Shown: piece after piece, positions 44,060 through 52,926 of the stretch
Layout of the letters: each line of letters opens with the position of its first letter
Numbering within the stretch: position 1 is the stretch's first letter
Notes under the pieces: model-generated
What the model was told of the DNA's origin: nothing
The model's input: the letters and a program-made list of their open reading frames with translations, nothing else
Databases searched by the model: none
From: Variovorax gracilis
Lineage (GTDB): Bacteria; Pseudomonadota; Gammaproteobacteria; Burkholderiales; Burkholderiaceae_C
Length of the DNA stretch: 64,000 nt
Assembly: GCF_030317115.1 (NCBI RefSeq)
Contig: NZ_JASZYF010000018.1
Location: 43,972-107,971 of the forward strand
Reading direction: 5' to 3'
Made by a program: the position numbers and the translations under genes

Positions 44060-46012
44060 TCAGCCCGCGTCGGCGTTGCGCGAGCTCTGGCGAACAAACG
44101 CTGCAGCGTCGGCGCGGGTCTCGAACACGCCCGCCGAGGCATGACGGGCCTGCAAGCCGGGGCCCAACTTCGCGCGCATGAAGGCACTTGTCGCATAGCG
44201 TCTCGCGGAGCTGTAGAACCTCGTGCGCAAGGTGGCGACCACCTCCTCGTAGGTCTCGCTCACCATTTCGTCGAGTCGAAAGCCGTCGTAGTTGACGACC
44301 ACGTTGACCTTGTGGCCGATCCGGACGCACAGCGCCTCGAACACGCGCCGAACGCTCTCGATGTCCTCCACACTGCGGATCGCCATCCCCTCGAAATTGA
44401 CGAACAGGATGTTGCGGTCGGCGTCGTAGCTCAATCGGTCGGAGAGCTGAAGGTCCTGGAGGACCCCGGCGAGCCCCATGGACTTGGGACGATAGATGCG
44501 CGCGTCCATCGTGGACACGGTGCCGATCGCCGGGCGAAATTCCATGTGGCCGAGGATGTCGCGGTCGATGTCGATGCCAGGCGCGACTTCGATCAGCTGC
44601 AAGCCCTGCGGCTCGAGCCTGAAGACACAGCGTTCCGTCACGTAGTGCACCGATTGGCCCTTGCCGACGGCAAGCGGGCCGCTGAAGGTGATCTGCTCGA
44701 CCGCATCGACGAACTTGCGTTTCTTCCCTTCGGCATCGATGCGCACCTTGCCGTCCTCGATGGACACCTCCAACCCACCGGCCGAGAAGGTGCCGGCAAA
44801 CACCAAGCGCCGCGCATTCTGGCTGATGTTGATGAACCCGCCGGCGCCCGCGAGCCGAGGTCCGAAGCGGCTCACGTTGACATTGCCGACGCGGTCTATT
44901 TCAGCCATGCCCAGACAGGCGAGGTCAAGCCCACCGCCATCGTAGAAATCGAACTGCTGGTTCTGGTGCAACAGTGACTGCACATTCACTGCCGCACCGA
45001 AGTCGAGTCCGCCCTGCGGCATGCCGCCGATCACCCCAGGCTCGGCTGTGAGTGTCAGGTCGTCGAGCACGCGCTCTTCGGCTGCCACGGAAGCGACGAC
45101 TTCCGGCACGCCAATGCCCAGATTGATGACGCCCCCCAGCGGCAGCTCGAAGGCGCAACGTCGCGCGATCAGCTTTCGCTCATCGAGAGCGTGCGGGACG
45201 ATCCTGTCCGTCGGCACCTTGATCTCGCCTGAAAGCGCCGCGCTGTAGTCCGTGCCATAGGTCTGCGCGTGCAAAGCTGGCGGCGCGAGCACCACACAGT
45301 CCACCAATGCGCCTGGCACCACGACACTGCGCGCGTCCAGGGAGCCGGCCGCAGCGATTCGCTCGACCTGGGCGATGACCAGGCCGTTGGCATTGCGCGC
45401 TGCCATCGCGGCTGCCTGCGCGTCCAGCACCAACGCCTCGCGCTCCATCGTGATGTTGCCGGATGGATCAGCGGTGGTTCCGCGAATGAGCGCCACATTG
45501 ACGGGAAAGGTCTTGTAGAAGAGCCACTCCTCACCGTCGATCTCCATGACTCGCACCAGGTCCTCGGTGGTCAGGGCATTGATCCGGCCACCGCCATTGC
45601 GCGGATCGACGAAGGTCCCCAGCCCCACCTTGCTCACGGAGCCGGCACGATGCGCGGCAATGTCGCGGTACAGGTGGGAGATGACGCCGAGCGGGAGGTT
45701 GTAGGCCTCGATGAGGTTGTCGGTCGCCAGCTTGGCCAGCTTGGGTATCAAGGACCAATGGCCGCCGATGGCCCGTTTGACCAGCCCCATGTGCGCCAGG
45801 CGATTGAGCCCTCGCTCCTTGGCGTCGCCCGGCGCCGCGGCGAAGACGAGGGTGAGGTCGCGAGGACCTTGCGTCTCGACGAAGCGTCGCTCCAGCGCCT
45901 CGATCAAGACTTCGGGCGTGCCGATACCGACGAAGCCCGAGCAACTGACCGCATCGCCGTCGCGGATCAGCGCGATCGCAGCGTCGGCCGAGACGACCTT
46001 GTCTTGTTTCAT
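44060..46012 (-). CDS. acyl-CoA:carboxylate CoA-transferase (propionate CoA-transferase-like)
   Basis: A 650-residue CoA-transferase with both fused halves (family I, YdiF/Pct type). The catalytic glutamate is in TAEPGVIGG, followed by GGLDFGAAVN as in propionate CoA-transferase. The N-terminal half has GFVGIGTPEVLIEALE. It moves CoA from acetyl- or propionyl-CoA to another acid; known Pct enzymes accept lactate and other 2-hydroxy acids. A C-terminal extension of about 120 residues beyond the usual 530 is present. The start overlaps the previous stop (ATGA). It is the last gene before the internal operator. Confidence 0.88.
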   Translation of the reverse strand: MKQDKVVSADAAIALIRDGDAVSCSGFVGIGTPEVLIEALERRFVETQGPRDLTLVFAAAPGDAKERGLNRLAHMGLVKRAIGGHWSLIPKLAKLATDNLIEAYNLPLGVISHLYRDIAAHRAGSVSKVGLGTFVDPRNGGGRINALTTEDLVRVMEIDGEEWLFYKTFPVNVALIRGTTADPSGNITMEREALVLDAQAAAMAARNANGLVIAQVERIAAAGSLDARSVVVPGALVDCVVLAPPALHAQTYGTDYSAALSGEIKVPTDRIVPHALDERKLIARRCAFELPLGGVINLGIGVPEVVASVAAEERVLDDLTLTAEPGVIGGMPQGGLDFGAAVNVQSLLHQNQQFDFYDGGGLDLACLGMAEIDRVGNVNVSRFGPRLAGAGGFINISQNARRLVFAGTFSAGGLEVSIEDGKVRIDAEGKKRKFVDAVEQITFSGPLAVGKGQSVHYVTERCVFRLEPQGLQLIEVAPGIDIDRDILGHMEFRPAIGTVSTMDARIYRPKSMGLAGVLQDLQLSDRLSYDADRNILFVNFEGMAIRSVEDIESVRRVFEALCVRIGHKVNVVVNYDGFRLDEMVSETYEEVVATLRTRFYSSARRYATSAFMRAKLGPGLQARHASAGVFETRADAAAFVRQSSRNADAG

Positions 46013-46980
46013 CGTGTGCTCGCTGAGGAGGGAGTGGAGGACGGAGCGCCCGCAGCCATTCGTCGAGCCTTCGGGCGCTCGACCGGTCCGGAACCGAAGA
46101 GGAACTCTTTGATGAGGGCGATCTGTTGGTCGTCCATCAAGGCGGGCGCGTGTCCGCAGTCGGGGATCCTGGCCATGACAACCTTGCCGGCCTTCGCGGC
46201 CGGCCCGCGGCTGAGCATCTCCCGGGTCGTCGATTCGGTCAGCAGATCAGAGTCTTCGCCGCGCAGGATCAGCACCTGGCAGTCGATCTTGTCCCAGAGT
46301 TGCCACAACACGATGTCGAGGTAGATCGGAATCGCAAAGCGCCTCGCAATGCCAGGATCGAAATGAAAGCGCACGCCTCCAGCAGGGTCCGGCACGGCAC
46401 TGTGATGCGCGAGCTGCTGCCACTGCGCATCGGACAACTGACCGAAAGGCTCATGAATTTCGCGCAGGTGCGCCTCGAGTTCGTCGACCGATGCGAATCG
46501 CCACCGCTTCGACAGGTCCGCCCCGATACGCCGCAGGGCTGACGCCGACACCCTTGCGCCGAAGTCATTGAGCACCAGCCGTCGAATGGGCGTCGCGTAA
46601 TCCGACGCCATCAACATGCCAATGTGGCCGCCAAGCGAGGTTCCGATCCAGTCGACTTGATCGACGTCGAGCCGGGCCAGAAGGGTGGACATGGCACCCG
46701 TGTAGGCCCGGTCCGTGTAATGCGACGGTGAGGCGAGCCATTCGCTGCGCCCTCGCCCCGGAAGGTCCGGCGCAATGACCCGGGCGCCTTCGGCGGCCAA
46801 CGCCGTTGCCAGCACGTCGAAATCACGACCCGTGCGGGACACGCCGTGCACGCATAGGACCGTGCGCGTCGCGTTCTCGGATCCCCACTCCGCGTAAGCA
46901 AGCCGCCGGAAGCCGCCGTGCCCTAGCACCTGCACGTCTCTGAGCCGGGGTTGCGTCGCAATAGCTTGGCGGTTGGCCAC
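46009..46980 (-). CDS. alpha/beta hydrolase
   Basis: A 323-residue alpha/beta hydrolase with a GTG start. The oxyanion strand is VLCVHGVSRTGRDF, the nucleophile elbow is GTSLGGHIGML, and the late acid/His region includes LRGEDSDLLT and DCGHAPALM. It resembles esterases and meta-cleavage-type C-C hydrolases; the substrate is not assignable. It starts 3 bp after the phaC stop and overlaps the CoA-transferase start, so it is part of the same operon. It could be a thioesterase or a depolymerase partner of the PHA synthase, which is inference. Confidence 0.88.
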   Translation of the reverse strand: MANRQAIATQPRLRDVQVLGHGGFRRLAYAEWGSENATRTVLCVHGVSRTGRDFDVLATALAAEGARVIAPDLPGRGRSEWLASPSHYTDRAYTGAMSTLLARLDVDQVDWIGTSLGGHIGMLMASDYATPIRRLVLNDFGARVSASALRRIGADLSKRWRFASVDELEAHLREIHEPFGQLSDAQWQQLAHHSAVPDPAGGVRFHFDPGIARRFAIPIYLDIVLWQLWDKIDCQVLILRGEDSDLLTESTTREMLSRGPAAKAGKVVMARIPDCGHAPALMDDQQIALIKEFLFGSGPVERPKARRMAAGAPSSTPSSASTR

Positions 46981-46983
46981 CGG

Positions 46984-48090
46984 CTACCGATCGCGCTTCT
47001 TCAGCCAATCGAAGATGCCCTTGCCCAGCACCCCTTGCGACTTGCCGCTGACGAATACGCCGACATGGCCACCGTCGAGGCCGATCTCGGAATAGTCCTT
47101 GGTGCCGACAGCCTGGCGAAGCGCCTGCGTCGTCTTCGGCGGGATGATGTGATCGTCCTTGGCAAAGACGTTCAGCACTGGCACTCGTATCTCGGCCAGG
47201 TCGATCTTGCGACCGCCGAGTGCGAACTCACCGCGTATCAACTCGTTGTTCTTGTAGAGATTGACAAGCAGCTGCTTGGCCGCCTCGCCCGGATGGTGCG
47301 GCCGGTCCGCCAGCCACTTCTCCATGCGCAGGAAGTTCAGAAGCTTCTTCTCATCGTCGAACGTGTCGAGCAGGCCGAGGTTGTACTTGGACAAGGTGGC
47401 GCCCGGCGTCATCTGGGCAAACACGTAGCTCATCAGCTCTCCAGGGAGGTTGCCATTGGCTTCGATCAGATGATCGATGTCATCGGCGCTCATGCCGCGC
47501 GTCCAGAGGTTCAGCAGCCCATGGTTGGCCCTGCCCTCGGCCTGGTCCTGATGGAAGTCGACCGGCGTGATCGTCAGGATCAGGTTCTTCACGCGCTCCG
47601 GATAGAGCGCCGCATAGCAAAGCGAGAAGAGCCCGCCTTCGCAGATTCCCAGCAGGTTGATCGCCGGGATGTCGTGTTGACGGCAGATGAACTCGACGCA
47701 GTCGTTCAGATAGACATCGACATAGTCTTCGAAAGTCAGCCATCGATCGCTGCGACTCGGACTGCCCCAATCCACCGCATAGACATCCACGCCGAGCGCC
47801 AGGAGGTTTCGCAGCATCGAGCGATCCTCCTGCAGATCCGTCATCGTGTAGCGGCCGATCTGTCCATACGCCACCAGGACAGGGACGCCGATGGAGGGCT
47901 TGGCACTCGACTTGTAGCGATAGAGCGTCGTCTTGTCCTCCCGAAAGACCACCTCCTTGTCGGCGGTGGCGATCTGCACGTCCTCGTCCTTGATGCGCTT
48001 GAGTAGCTTCTGGCCACGTGCCATCCTCAGGTTGAATTCACTGAATTCCGAGAGTGCCCGGGCGGCGGGAGATTTGTCAGTGGTTGTCAT
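46984..48090 (-). CDS. phaC: class III polyhydroxyalkanoate synthase, catalytic subunit PhaC
   Basis: Polymerises (R)-hydroxyacyl-CoA thioesters into polyester. It has 368 residues, the short class III type (about 355 in Allochromatium vinosum). The nucleophile Cys150 sits in the lipase-like box GICEGG, matching Cys149 of A. vinosum. The late motifs VFAKDDHIIPP and LDGGHVG supply the Asp and His. The start at 48090 overlaps the phaE stop (ATGA); longer frames upstream are phaE in another frame. Its placement in a catabolic operon with a CoA-transferase and a D-2-hydroxyacid dehydrogenase is unusual. Confidence 0.95.
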   Translation of the reverse strand: MTTTDKSPAARALSEFSEFNLRMARGQKLLKRIKDEDVQIATADKEVVFREDKTTLYRYKSSAKPSIGVPVLVAYGQIGRYTMTDLQEDRSMLRNLLALGVDVYAVDWGSPSRSDRWLTFEDYVDVYLNDCVEFICRQHDIPAINLLGICEGGLFSLCYAALYPERVKNLILTITPVDFHQDQAEGRANHGLLNLWTRGMSADDIDHLIEANGNLPGELMSYVFAQMTPGATLSKYNLGLLDTFDDEKKLLNFLRMEKWLADRPHHPGEAAKQLLVNLYKNNELIRGEFALGGRKIDLAEIRVPVLNVFAKDDHIIPPKTTQALRQAVGTKDYSEIGLDGGHVGVFVSGKSQGVLGKGIFDWLKKRDR

Positions 48091-48941
48091 CGTGCTGCTC
48101 CCGCTTTGGTTGATCGACGGGTCGCAGCGGAGGCGGCCCTCGGTTTGCGCACCGGACCGCGTCCGGTGCCGCCGCCCTCGGTAGGGGCATCTCGGCGCTC
48201 CAGCAGACGGACTCTTCGCCTCAGCTCGGTCGTCGTTTTCTGCACTTCGTCCATCTCGCTGCGCGTCGGGATGTGAAACGCAGAACACCACGCCTCGGCG
48301 AGTTCGCGTTCCTTGAGGCGGTGGTCCGAGGCCGCTCGAAGCATTCGACTCTGCGCTTCGACAAACTCGTCGGTTCGGCGTGCCTCGATCAACGTCTCGT
48401 TGGCGACCTCGAGCCAGCGGTCGGCCAAGCCGCGCCAGGTGGCCGGTGTGTCGCCGCTGGTCAATGGGAGCCTCTTGGCGAACCGAGCAAATGCGGCGTT
48501 CCAGGCGCGCTGGACCAAGGCCTGGTAGGCCTGTACCGCCTTGTCGCGCCTGACTGCGCACTGCTGAAGTTCGACGAGGTCACGGTCCAGTTTCCACAGT
48601 GTCGCGAACTTCGGCCCGTCGAGAACCCGGCTCAGATCCGAATCAATGCCCGTCGCGCCTGAGCCACTCCAGCGGGCAGGCGTGAACAACGCGCGCAGGG
48701 CCTCCGGCGTCAAGGACGACGGTTCAGTGCCCTCCTTCAGCAGGTCCGTCCACTGCTCGAGGGACTCCCTCCAGGTCTCGTTCAGGCCCGCGAAGTGTTG
48801 TTCGATCGACGGTCGCGCGTCAGAGGCCCGCCCAAACGCGAGCGACGGCGTTGCCGGAAACATCGCCTTCATGAGCGGTTGCATCGTCTTGGCCCACGCG
48901 TCGACGCCTGAGGCGGGTATGGCTGCAGTTTGGTCAGACAT
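48087..48941 (-). CDS. phaE: class III PHA synthase accessory subunit PhaE
   Basis: A 284-residue helical protein recognised as PhaE by its position directly before and overlapping a short class III phaC. Family features are also visible: a Trp-rich central part (WNAAFARFAKRLP, then TWRGLADRWLEVANETLIEA) and FHIPTRSEMDEVQKTTTELR leading to a coiled-coil segment. The C-terminus is basic. It activates PhaC by forming a complex. It is somewhat shorter than A. vinosum PhaE (about 357). GGAG precedes the ATG, which follows the alcohol dehydrogenase stop directly. Confidence 0.9.
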   Translation of the reverse strand: MSDQTAAIPASGVDAWAKTMQPLMKAMFPATPSLAFGRASDARPSIEQHFAGLNETWRESLEQWTDLLKEGTEPSSLTPEALRALFTPARWSGSGATGIDSDLSRVLDGPKFATLWKLDRDLVELQQCAVRRDKAVQAYQALVQRAWNAAFARFAKRLPLTSGDTPATWRGLADRWLEVANETLIEARRTDEFVEAQSRMLRAASDHRLKERELAEAWCSAFHIPTRSEMDEVQKTTTELRRRVRLLERRDAPTEGGGTGRGPVRKPRAASAATRRSTKAGAAR

Positions 48942-50066
48942 TCAGAACTCCACTACTTGTCGGATCGCCTTGCCTTCGTGCAGCAGGTCGAAACCATGAT
49001 TGATCTGGTCGAGCTTCAACCGACCGGTGAGCAATTTGTCCACCGGCAGACGGCCTTGCTTGAAGAGCTCGATGTAATGCGGGATGTCGCGTGAGGGGAC
49101 ACAGGTACCGATGTAGCTGCCTTTGAGCGTGCGCTCTTCGGCCACGAGGCTGACCGCAGGCAACGGGAACAATGCGGCCGTCGGCGGCAATCCAGCAGTG
49201 ACGGTCATGCCCCCGCGGCGGGTGATTCGATAGGCCAGGTCCAGCGCCCGAACCGACCCAGCGAACTCGAAGGCAAACTCGACGCCCCCGGAACTCAGCG
49301 ACCGAATCTGCTCGAGCGCATCGTCTTGCCCGGCGTTGACCGTGTGGGTCGCGCCGAGCACTCGCGCTTGCTCCAACTTCTCATCCGACAGATCAATCGC
49401 AATGATCTGGCGCGCACCGGCTGCCTGTGCCCCGATCAGAGCGGCCAATCCGACACCTCCAAGGCCGATCACCGCAACCGAGGCGCCCATCTTGACCTGA
49501 GCCGTGTTGACAACCGCCCCCACGCCGGTGAGGACCGCACACCCGAACAACGCCGCCTCATGCAGGGGCACGCTCGGGTCGATCTTGACGACGGAGCGTC
49601 GCGACATCGTCGCGTATTCCGCGAAGACCGAGCAACCCAGGTGGTGGTTCAGCGGCTCCGAACCGCGACTCAATCGCCTGGCACCGGAGAGCAGTGTGCC
49701 GGCGCCATTTGCCGCGGCTCCCGGTTCGCACAGCGCCGGACGTCCTTCGGCACAGGGCGCACAGTGCCCACAACTCGGCACGAAGACAACCACGACATGG
49801 TCGCCGACCTGCAGGTCGGTGACTCCGGATCCCACTTCCGCGACGACGCCGGCAGCTTCATGCCCCAGGGCCATCGGCATCGGCCTCGGACGATCCCCGT
49901 TGATGACGGACAGGTCGGAATGGCACAAGCCCGCCGCGGCGATCTTGACCAGGACTTCATCGGCACCCGGCGGCGCGAGGTCCACTTCCTCGATGCGCAA
50001 TGGCCGGGAGACCGCATAGGGCGGCTTCGCATCCATTGCGTAGAGAACGGCGGCCCGGGTCTTCAC
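48942..50066 (-). CDS. zinc-dependent alcohol dehydrogenase (MDR family)
   Basis: A 374-residue medium-chain dehydrogenase/reductase. Catalytic zinc ligands are in GLCHSD and GHEAAG, structural zinc cysteines in CGHCAPCAEGRPALC, and the NAD motif GLGGVGLAAL is in the middle. It resembles class III-like or aryl/alkyl alcohol dehydrogenases; the substrate is uncertain. The start is the GTG at 50066, overlapping the previous stop as GTGA with GAGGTGG upstream. It is operonic between the TPP enzyme and phaE, and it could oxidise or reduce the product of the TPP enzyme. Confidence 0.92.
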   Translation of the reverse strand: MKTRAAVLYAMDAKPPYAVSRPLRIEEVDLAPPGADEVLVKIAAAGLCHSDLSVINGDRPRPMPMALGHEAAGVVAEVGSGVTDLQVGDHVVVVFVPSCGHCAPCAEGRPALCEPGAAANGAGTLLSGARRLSRGSEPLNHHLGCSVFAEYATMSRRSVVKIDPSVPLHEAALFGCAVLTGVGAVVNTAQVKMGASVAVIGLGGVGLAALIGAQAAGARQIIAIDLSDEKLEQARVLGATHTVNAGQDDALEQIRSLSSGGVEFAFEFAGSVRALDLAYRITRRGGMTVTAGLPPTAALFPLPAVSLVAEERTLKGSYIGTCVPSRDIPHYIELFKQGRLPVDKLLTGRLKLDQINHGFDLLHEGKAIRQVVEF

Positions 50067-51730
50067 AGTGCCACCTCTGGAACCCGGTTCCTGAGTTCGT
50101 CGACGAGTACTCGGCTGTTTTCCGAGTAGTCCACAGGCACGGTGACCAGCTGGACGCCCCCCTCGCTGAACGCGGCTTCCAGAGTCGACACCAACGCTTC
50201 GGCCGATTCCACGCGCCGCCCCTTGGCACCGTAGGCCTCGGCGTACTTGACGAAATCCGGGTTGCCGAAGGTCAGGCCCCAATCGGTGAAGCTGTCGACC
50301 GCCTGCTTCCAGCGGATCATCCCGTAGGCGTCGTCCTGGATGATGAGCACCACCAGGTTCAGCTTCAGTCGCACGGCCGTCTCGAGTTCCTGCGAATTCA
50401 ACATGAAGCCGCCATCGCCGCACACCGCCATCACGCGCCGCTTCGGGTACAGCAGCGCGGCCATCATGGCCGACGGCAGGCCCGCACCCATCGTGGCCAG
50501 CGCGTTGTCGAGCAGCAGCGCGTTGGCACTGCGCGTGCGATAGCAGCGAGCGAACCAGATCTTGTACATGCCGTTGTCCAGCGCGACCACGCCATCGGCC
50601 GGCATCACTTCGCGCACGTCGTGGACGATGCGCTGCGGCGTGAGCGGAAAACGCGATTCAGTGGCACGGTTCATCGTTCGCCTCAGAATGCTCTCCCGCA
50701 AAGGAACCAGAGCGGCTGCGTTCGGCAGCTTGCCCTCGACCTTGTCTGCCAGGCGTGCAAGGCTCGAGCCGAGATCGCCAACCACTTCCGCATGCGGAAA
50801 GAACACTTGCTCCACGATGGCCGGGGTGTAGCCAACATGGACCACCTTCGGCCCCTTGGCGCCCATGATGAACGGCGGCTTTTCGACCGTGTCATGACCG
50901 ATGGCGAGGATCAGATCCGCCTTGTCGATCGCCTCGTGAACATAGTCGCGCTCGGTCAATGCTGCGGTGCCCATCCAAAGCTCGGTGCCCCCGTCAGCGC
51001 TGCCAATCCCTGCGACGGTGCCCTTGCCCATCTGCGTGTTGAAGAACGGGATGCCGGTCCGGCGCACAAAATCGGTCAACTGGCCAGCGAGTCGTGGGCG
51101 ATTGGTCGCGGCACCGAACATCACAAGGGGCCGCTTGGCGGCCATGAACAGCGCGGCTGCGCGGTCGATCGACGTCTCCTGCGCGGCCGCAAGCTCCACA
51201 GGATGCACTTCAACCACCCCAATGTCGTCCGCCACCATTTCTGCAGCCACGTCTTCGGGCAACTCGAGATGAACGGGACCCGGGCGCTCCTCCCCGGCAA
51301 GCCGGAACGCTTCACGCACCACCGTCGGAATGCTGGCCGCGCTCACGATCTGTCGCGATGCCTTGGTCAATGGCTTCATGGTCGCGACGATGTCGACGAT
51401 CTGGAAGCGCGCCTGGCGCGCCGTCATGATGGCCTTCTGGCCCGTGATGAGGATCATGGGCATGGCGCCAAGATGAGCGTAGGCCGCGCCCGTCACGAGG
51501 TTGAGCGCGCCGGGGCCGAGCGTCGCCATGCACACGCCGGGCTTGCCCGTGAGGCGGCCGTGCGTTGCGGCCATGAAAGCCGCTGATTGCTCATGCCGCG
51601 TCAGGATGAGCTGAATGCTCGAGCCGCGCAGCGATTCGACGACGTCGAGGTTTTCCTCGCCGGGCACCGCAAAGATGCGGTCCACGCCCTCGTTCTCCAG
51701 GGCTTTGACAAAGAGGTCAGATGCTTTCAT
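50063..51730 (-). CDS. thiamine-diphosphate enzyme, acetolactate-synthase-like
   Basis: A 555-residue ThDP enzyme of the acetolactate synthase/2-hydroxyacyl lyase class. The cofactor-activating Glu47 lies in TRHEQSAAF, the middle domain has FMAAKRPLVMFG, and the ThDP-binding motif GDGGFMLNSQELETA leads into a DDAYGMI segment. No regulatory small-subunit gene is present, so a biosynthetic role is unlikely. In this operon it probably makes or breaks a C-C bond next to a keto or hydroxy acid. It may be closer to catabolic AlsS-type enzymes, but a lyase role is also possible. Confidence 0.88.
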   Translation of the reverse strand: MKASDLFVKALENEGVDRIFAVPGEENLDVVESLRGSSIQLILTRHEQSAAFMAATHGRLTGKPGVCMATLGPGALNLVTGAAYAHLGAMPMILITGQKAIMTARQARFQIVDIVATMKPLTKASRQIVSAASIPTVVREAFRLAGEERPGPVHLELPEDVAAEMVADDIGVVEVHPVELAAAQETSIDRAAALFMAAKRPLVMFGAATNRPRLAGQLTDFVRRTGIPFFNTQMGKGTVAGIGSADGGTELWMGTAALTERDYVHEAIDKADLILAIGHDTVEKPPFIMGAKGPKVVHVGYTPAIVEQVFFPHAEVVGDLGSSLARLADKVEGKLPNAAALVPLRESILRRTMNRATESRFPLTPQRIVHDVREVMPADGVVALDNGMYKIWFARCYRTRSANALLLDNALATMGAGLPSAMMAALLYPKRRVMAVCGDGGFMLNSQELETAVRLKLNLVVLIIQDDAYGMIRWKQAVDSFTDWGLTFGNPDFVKYAEAYGAKGRRVESAEALVSTLEAAFSEGGVQLVTVPVDYSENSRVLVDELRNRVPEVAL

Positions 51731-51802
51731 GGGAATTCCTTAAGTTGATGATTCGGGTGGGCAGGCCTGGAAGCGATTGCCTCGCGCGGTGCCGCGCAGC
51801 GC

Positions 51803-52894
51803 CTATTGCGCCCAGTAAAGCCGGGTGGGGTTTTCGACCAGGATCTGTCGTCGTCGATTGGGATCAGGCGCCCATATGGCAAGTCGATCCAGCATCGCTG
51901 CATCGTCCGGCCTGGGATCCGTCGTCACCAGCGGGTGGGGCCAGTCGGAACCCCACAGCATTCGTTCGGGCGCGGCCTGCACGAGCGCCGTCGCGACCGG
52001 ATCGACGTCCGCATAGGTCGGGGCACCGACCTTCGAACTGATGTACGGCGCCGACAGCTTCACGTAGACATTGCCCTTGTCGAGCAGTCGGCGTAGTACC
52101 TTCATCGACGGGCGATCGATTCCGCCGGGCTGCGCCACATAGCCGAAATGGTCAATCACCAGTGTGCATTGCAGCGTGCTGAATGCGGGCTCCGCCGCGA
52201 CCAGGGCCTCATCGCTGACCGCAACGACCTGGATGTGCCACCCGAGGCGGCCGATCCGGTCGGCATAGGCAGCGAAGCGGGTCGGCGGGGTCGGTACGTC
52301 GCCGATCAGGTACAGGCGAATGCCTCGAACGCCGTGACCGTGCAACCGGTCGAGTTCGGCGTCGCTGTCCTCGAGTCTGACCGCCGCAACACCTCGGCAC
52401 CTGCCCCCGAAGGCATCGAGCGCATCCACGAGGCACCTGTTGTCGAAGCCATAGCTCGAAGGCGAAGCAATCACCGAGCGAGACAAGCCAAGGCGCCGTT
52501 GAAGTTGGCGGTAGTCATCCACCGTCCCCCAGATGCCGGTGCGCCCGTTCGGCCTCGGAAAGCGCGGATCGAAGATGTGATGATGGCAATCGGTCGCGCC
52601 GATCGGGACGGGTATCGCCGGCGCTTCGCTCCCGTGCGAGTAGGGTACGGCGAGCCGCTCTCCTCGCACCACGGGCGCCGGCGCGGCGGCACACCCGCCC
52701 AAGCCCAGTGCGAGACCGGACAGGCCTGCGACGGACTTCACGAAAGTGCGGCGACTGTGGGTCGAATCAACCACCGGCATCCCGGCGCGATTGGCGTCAG
52801 CCCAGGATGAACGCTCCCCGATACGCCGGAAGTGGGCGGGCGTGCTGGTGAATGTCTCGAGGTCGCGAACGAACGGAGCTTGAAGAAGGTTCAT
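51803..52894 (-). CDS. Tat-exported, putative lipoprotein amidohydrolase (LigI-like)
   Basis: A 363-residue amidohydrolase-2 family protein, paralogous in motifs to the one at 41982: TDCHHHIFD, VIDHFGYV, LWGSDWPHP. It carries a twin-arginine signal (SRRTFVKSVAGLSGLALGLG) ending in a lipobox-like LGGC, so a Tat-exported lipoprotein is likely. GGAG lies 7 nt before the ATG at 52894, which leaves a long N-region of about 47 residues. A later ATG at 52780 would place the signal right at the N-terminus. It probably hydrolyses a lactone outside the cytoplasm before uptake by the MFS transporter encoded just upstream. Confidence 0.83.
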   Translation of the reverse strand: MNLLQAPFVRDLETFTSTPAHFRRIGERSSWADANRAGMPVVDSTHSRRTFVKSVAGLSGLALGLGGCAAAPAPVVRGERLAVPYSHGSEAPAIPVPIGATDCHHHIFDPRFPRPNGRTGIWGTVDDYRQLQRRLGLSRSVIASPSSYGFDNRCLVDALDAFGGRCRGVAAVRLEDSDAELDRLHGHGVRGIRLYLIGDVPTPPTRFAAYADRIGRLGWHIQVVAVSDEALVAAEPAFSTLQCTLVIDHFGYVAQPGGIDRPSMKVLRRLLDKGNVYVKLSAPYISSKVGAPTYADVDPVATALVQAAPERMLWGSDWPHPLVTTDPRPDDAAMLDRLAIWAPDPNRRRQILVENPTRLYWAQ

Positions 52895-52926
52895 ATGAGT
52901 CTCCGGCGGCACGTCCATGGGCGCGG

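Noticed and set aside
46984..48561. An extended PhaC start at 48561
   Set aside because: The extra part is phaE in a different frame. The ATG at 48090 gives the class III length and the usual overlap with phaE.
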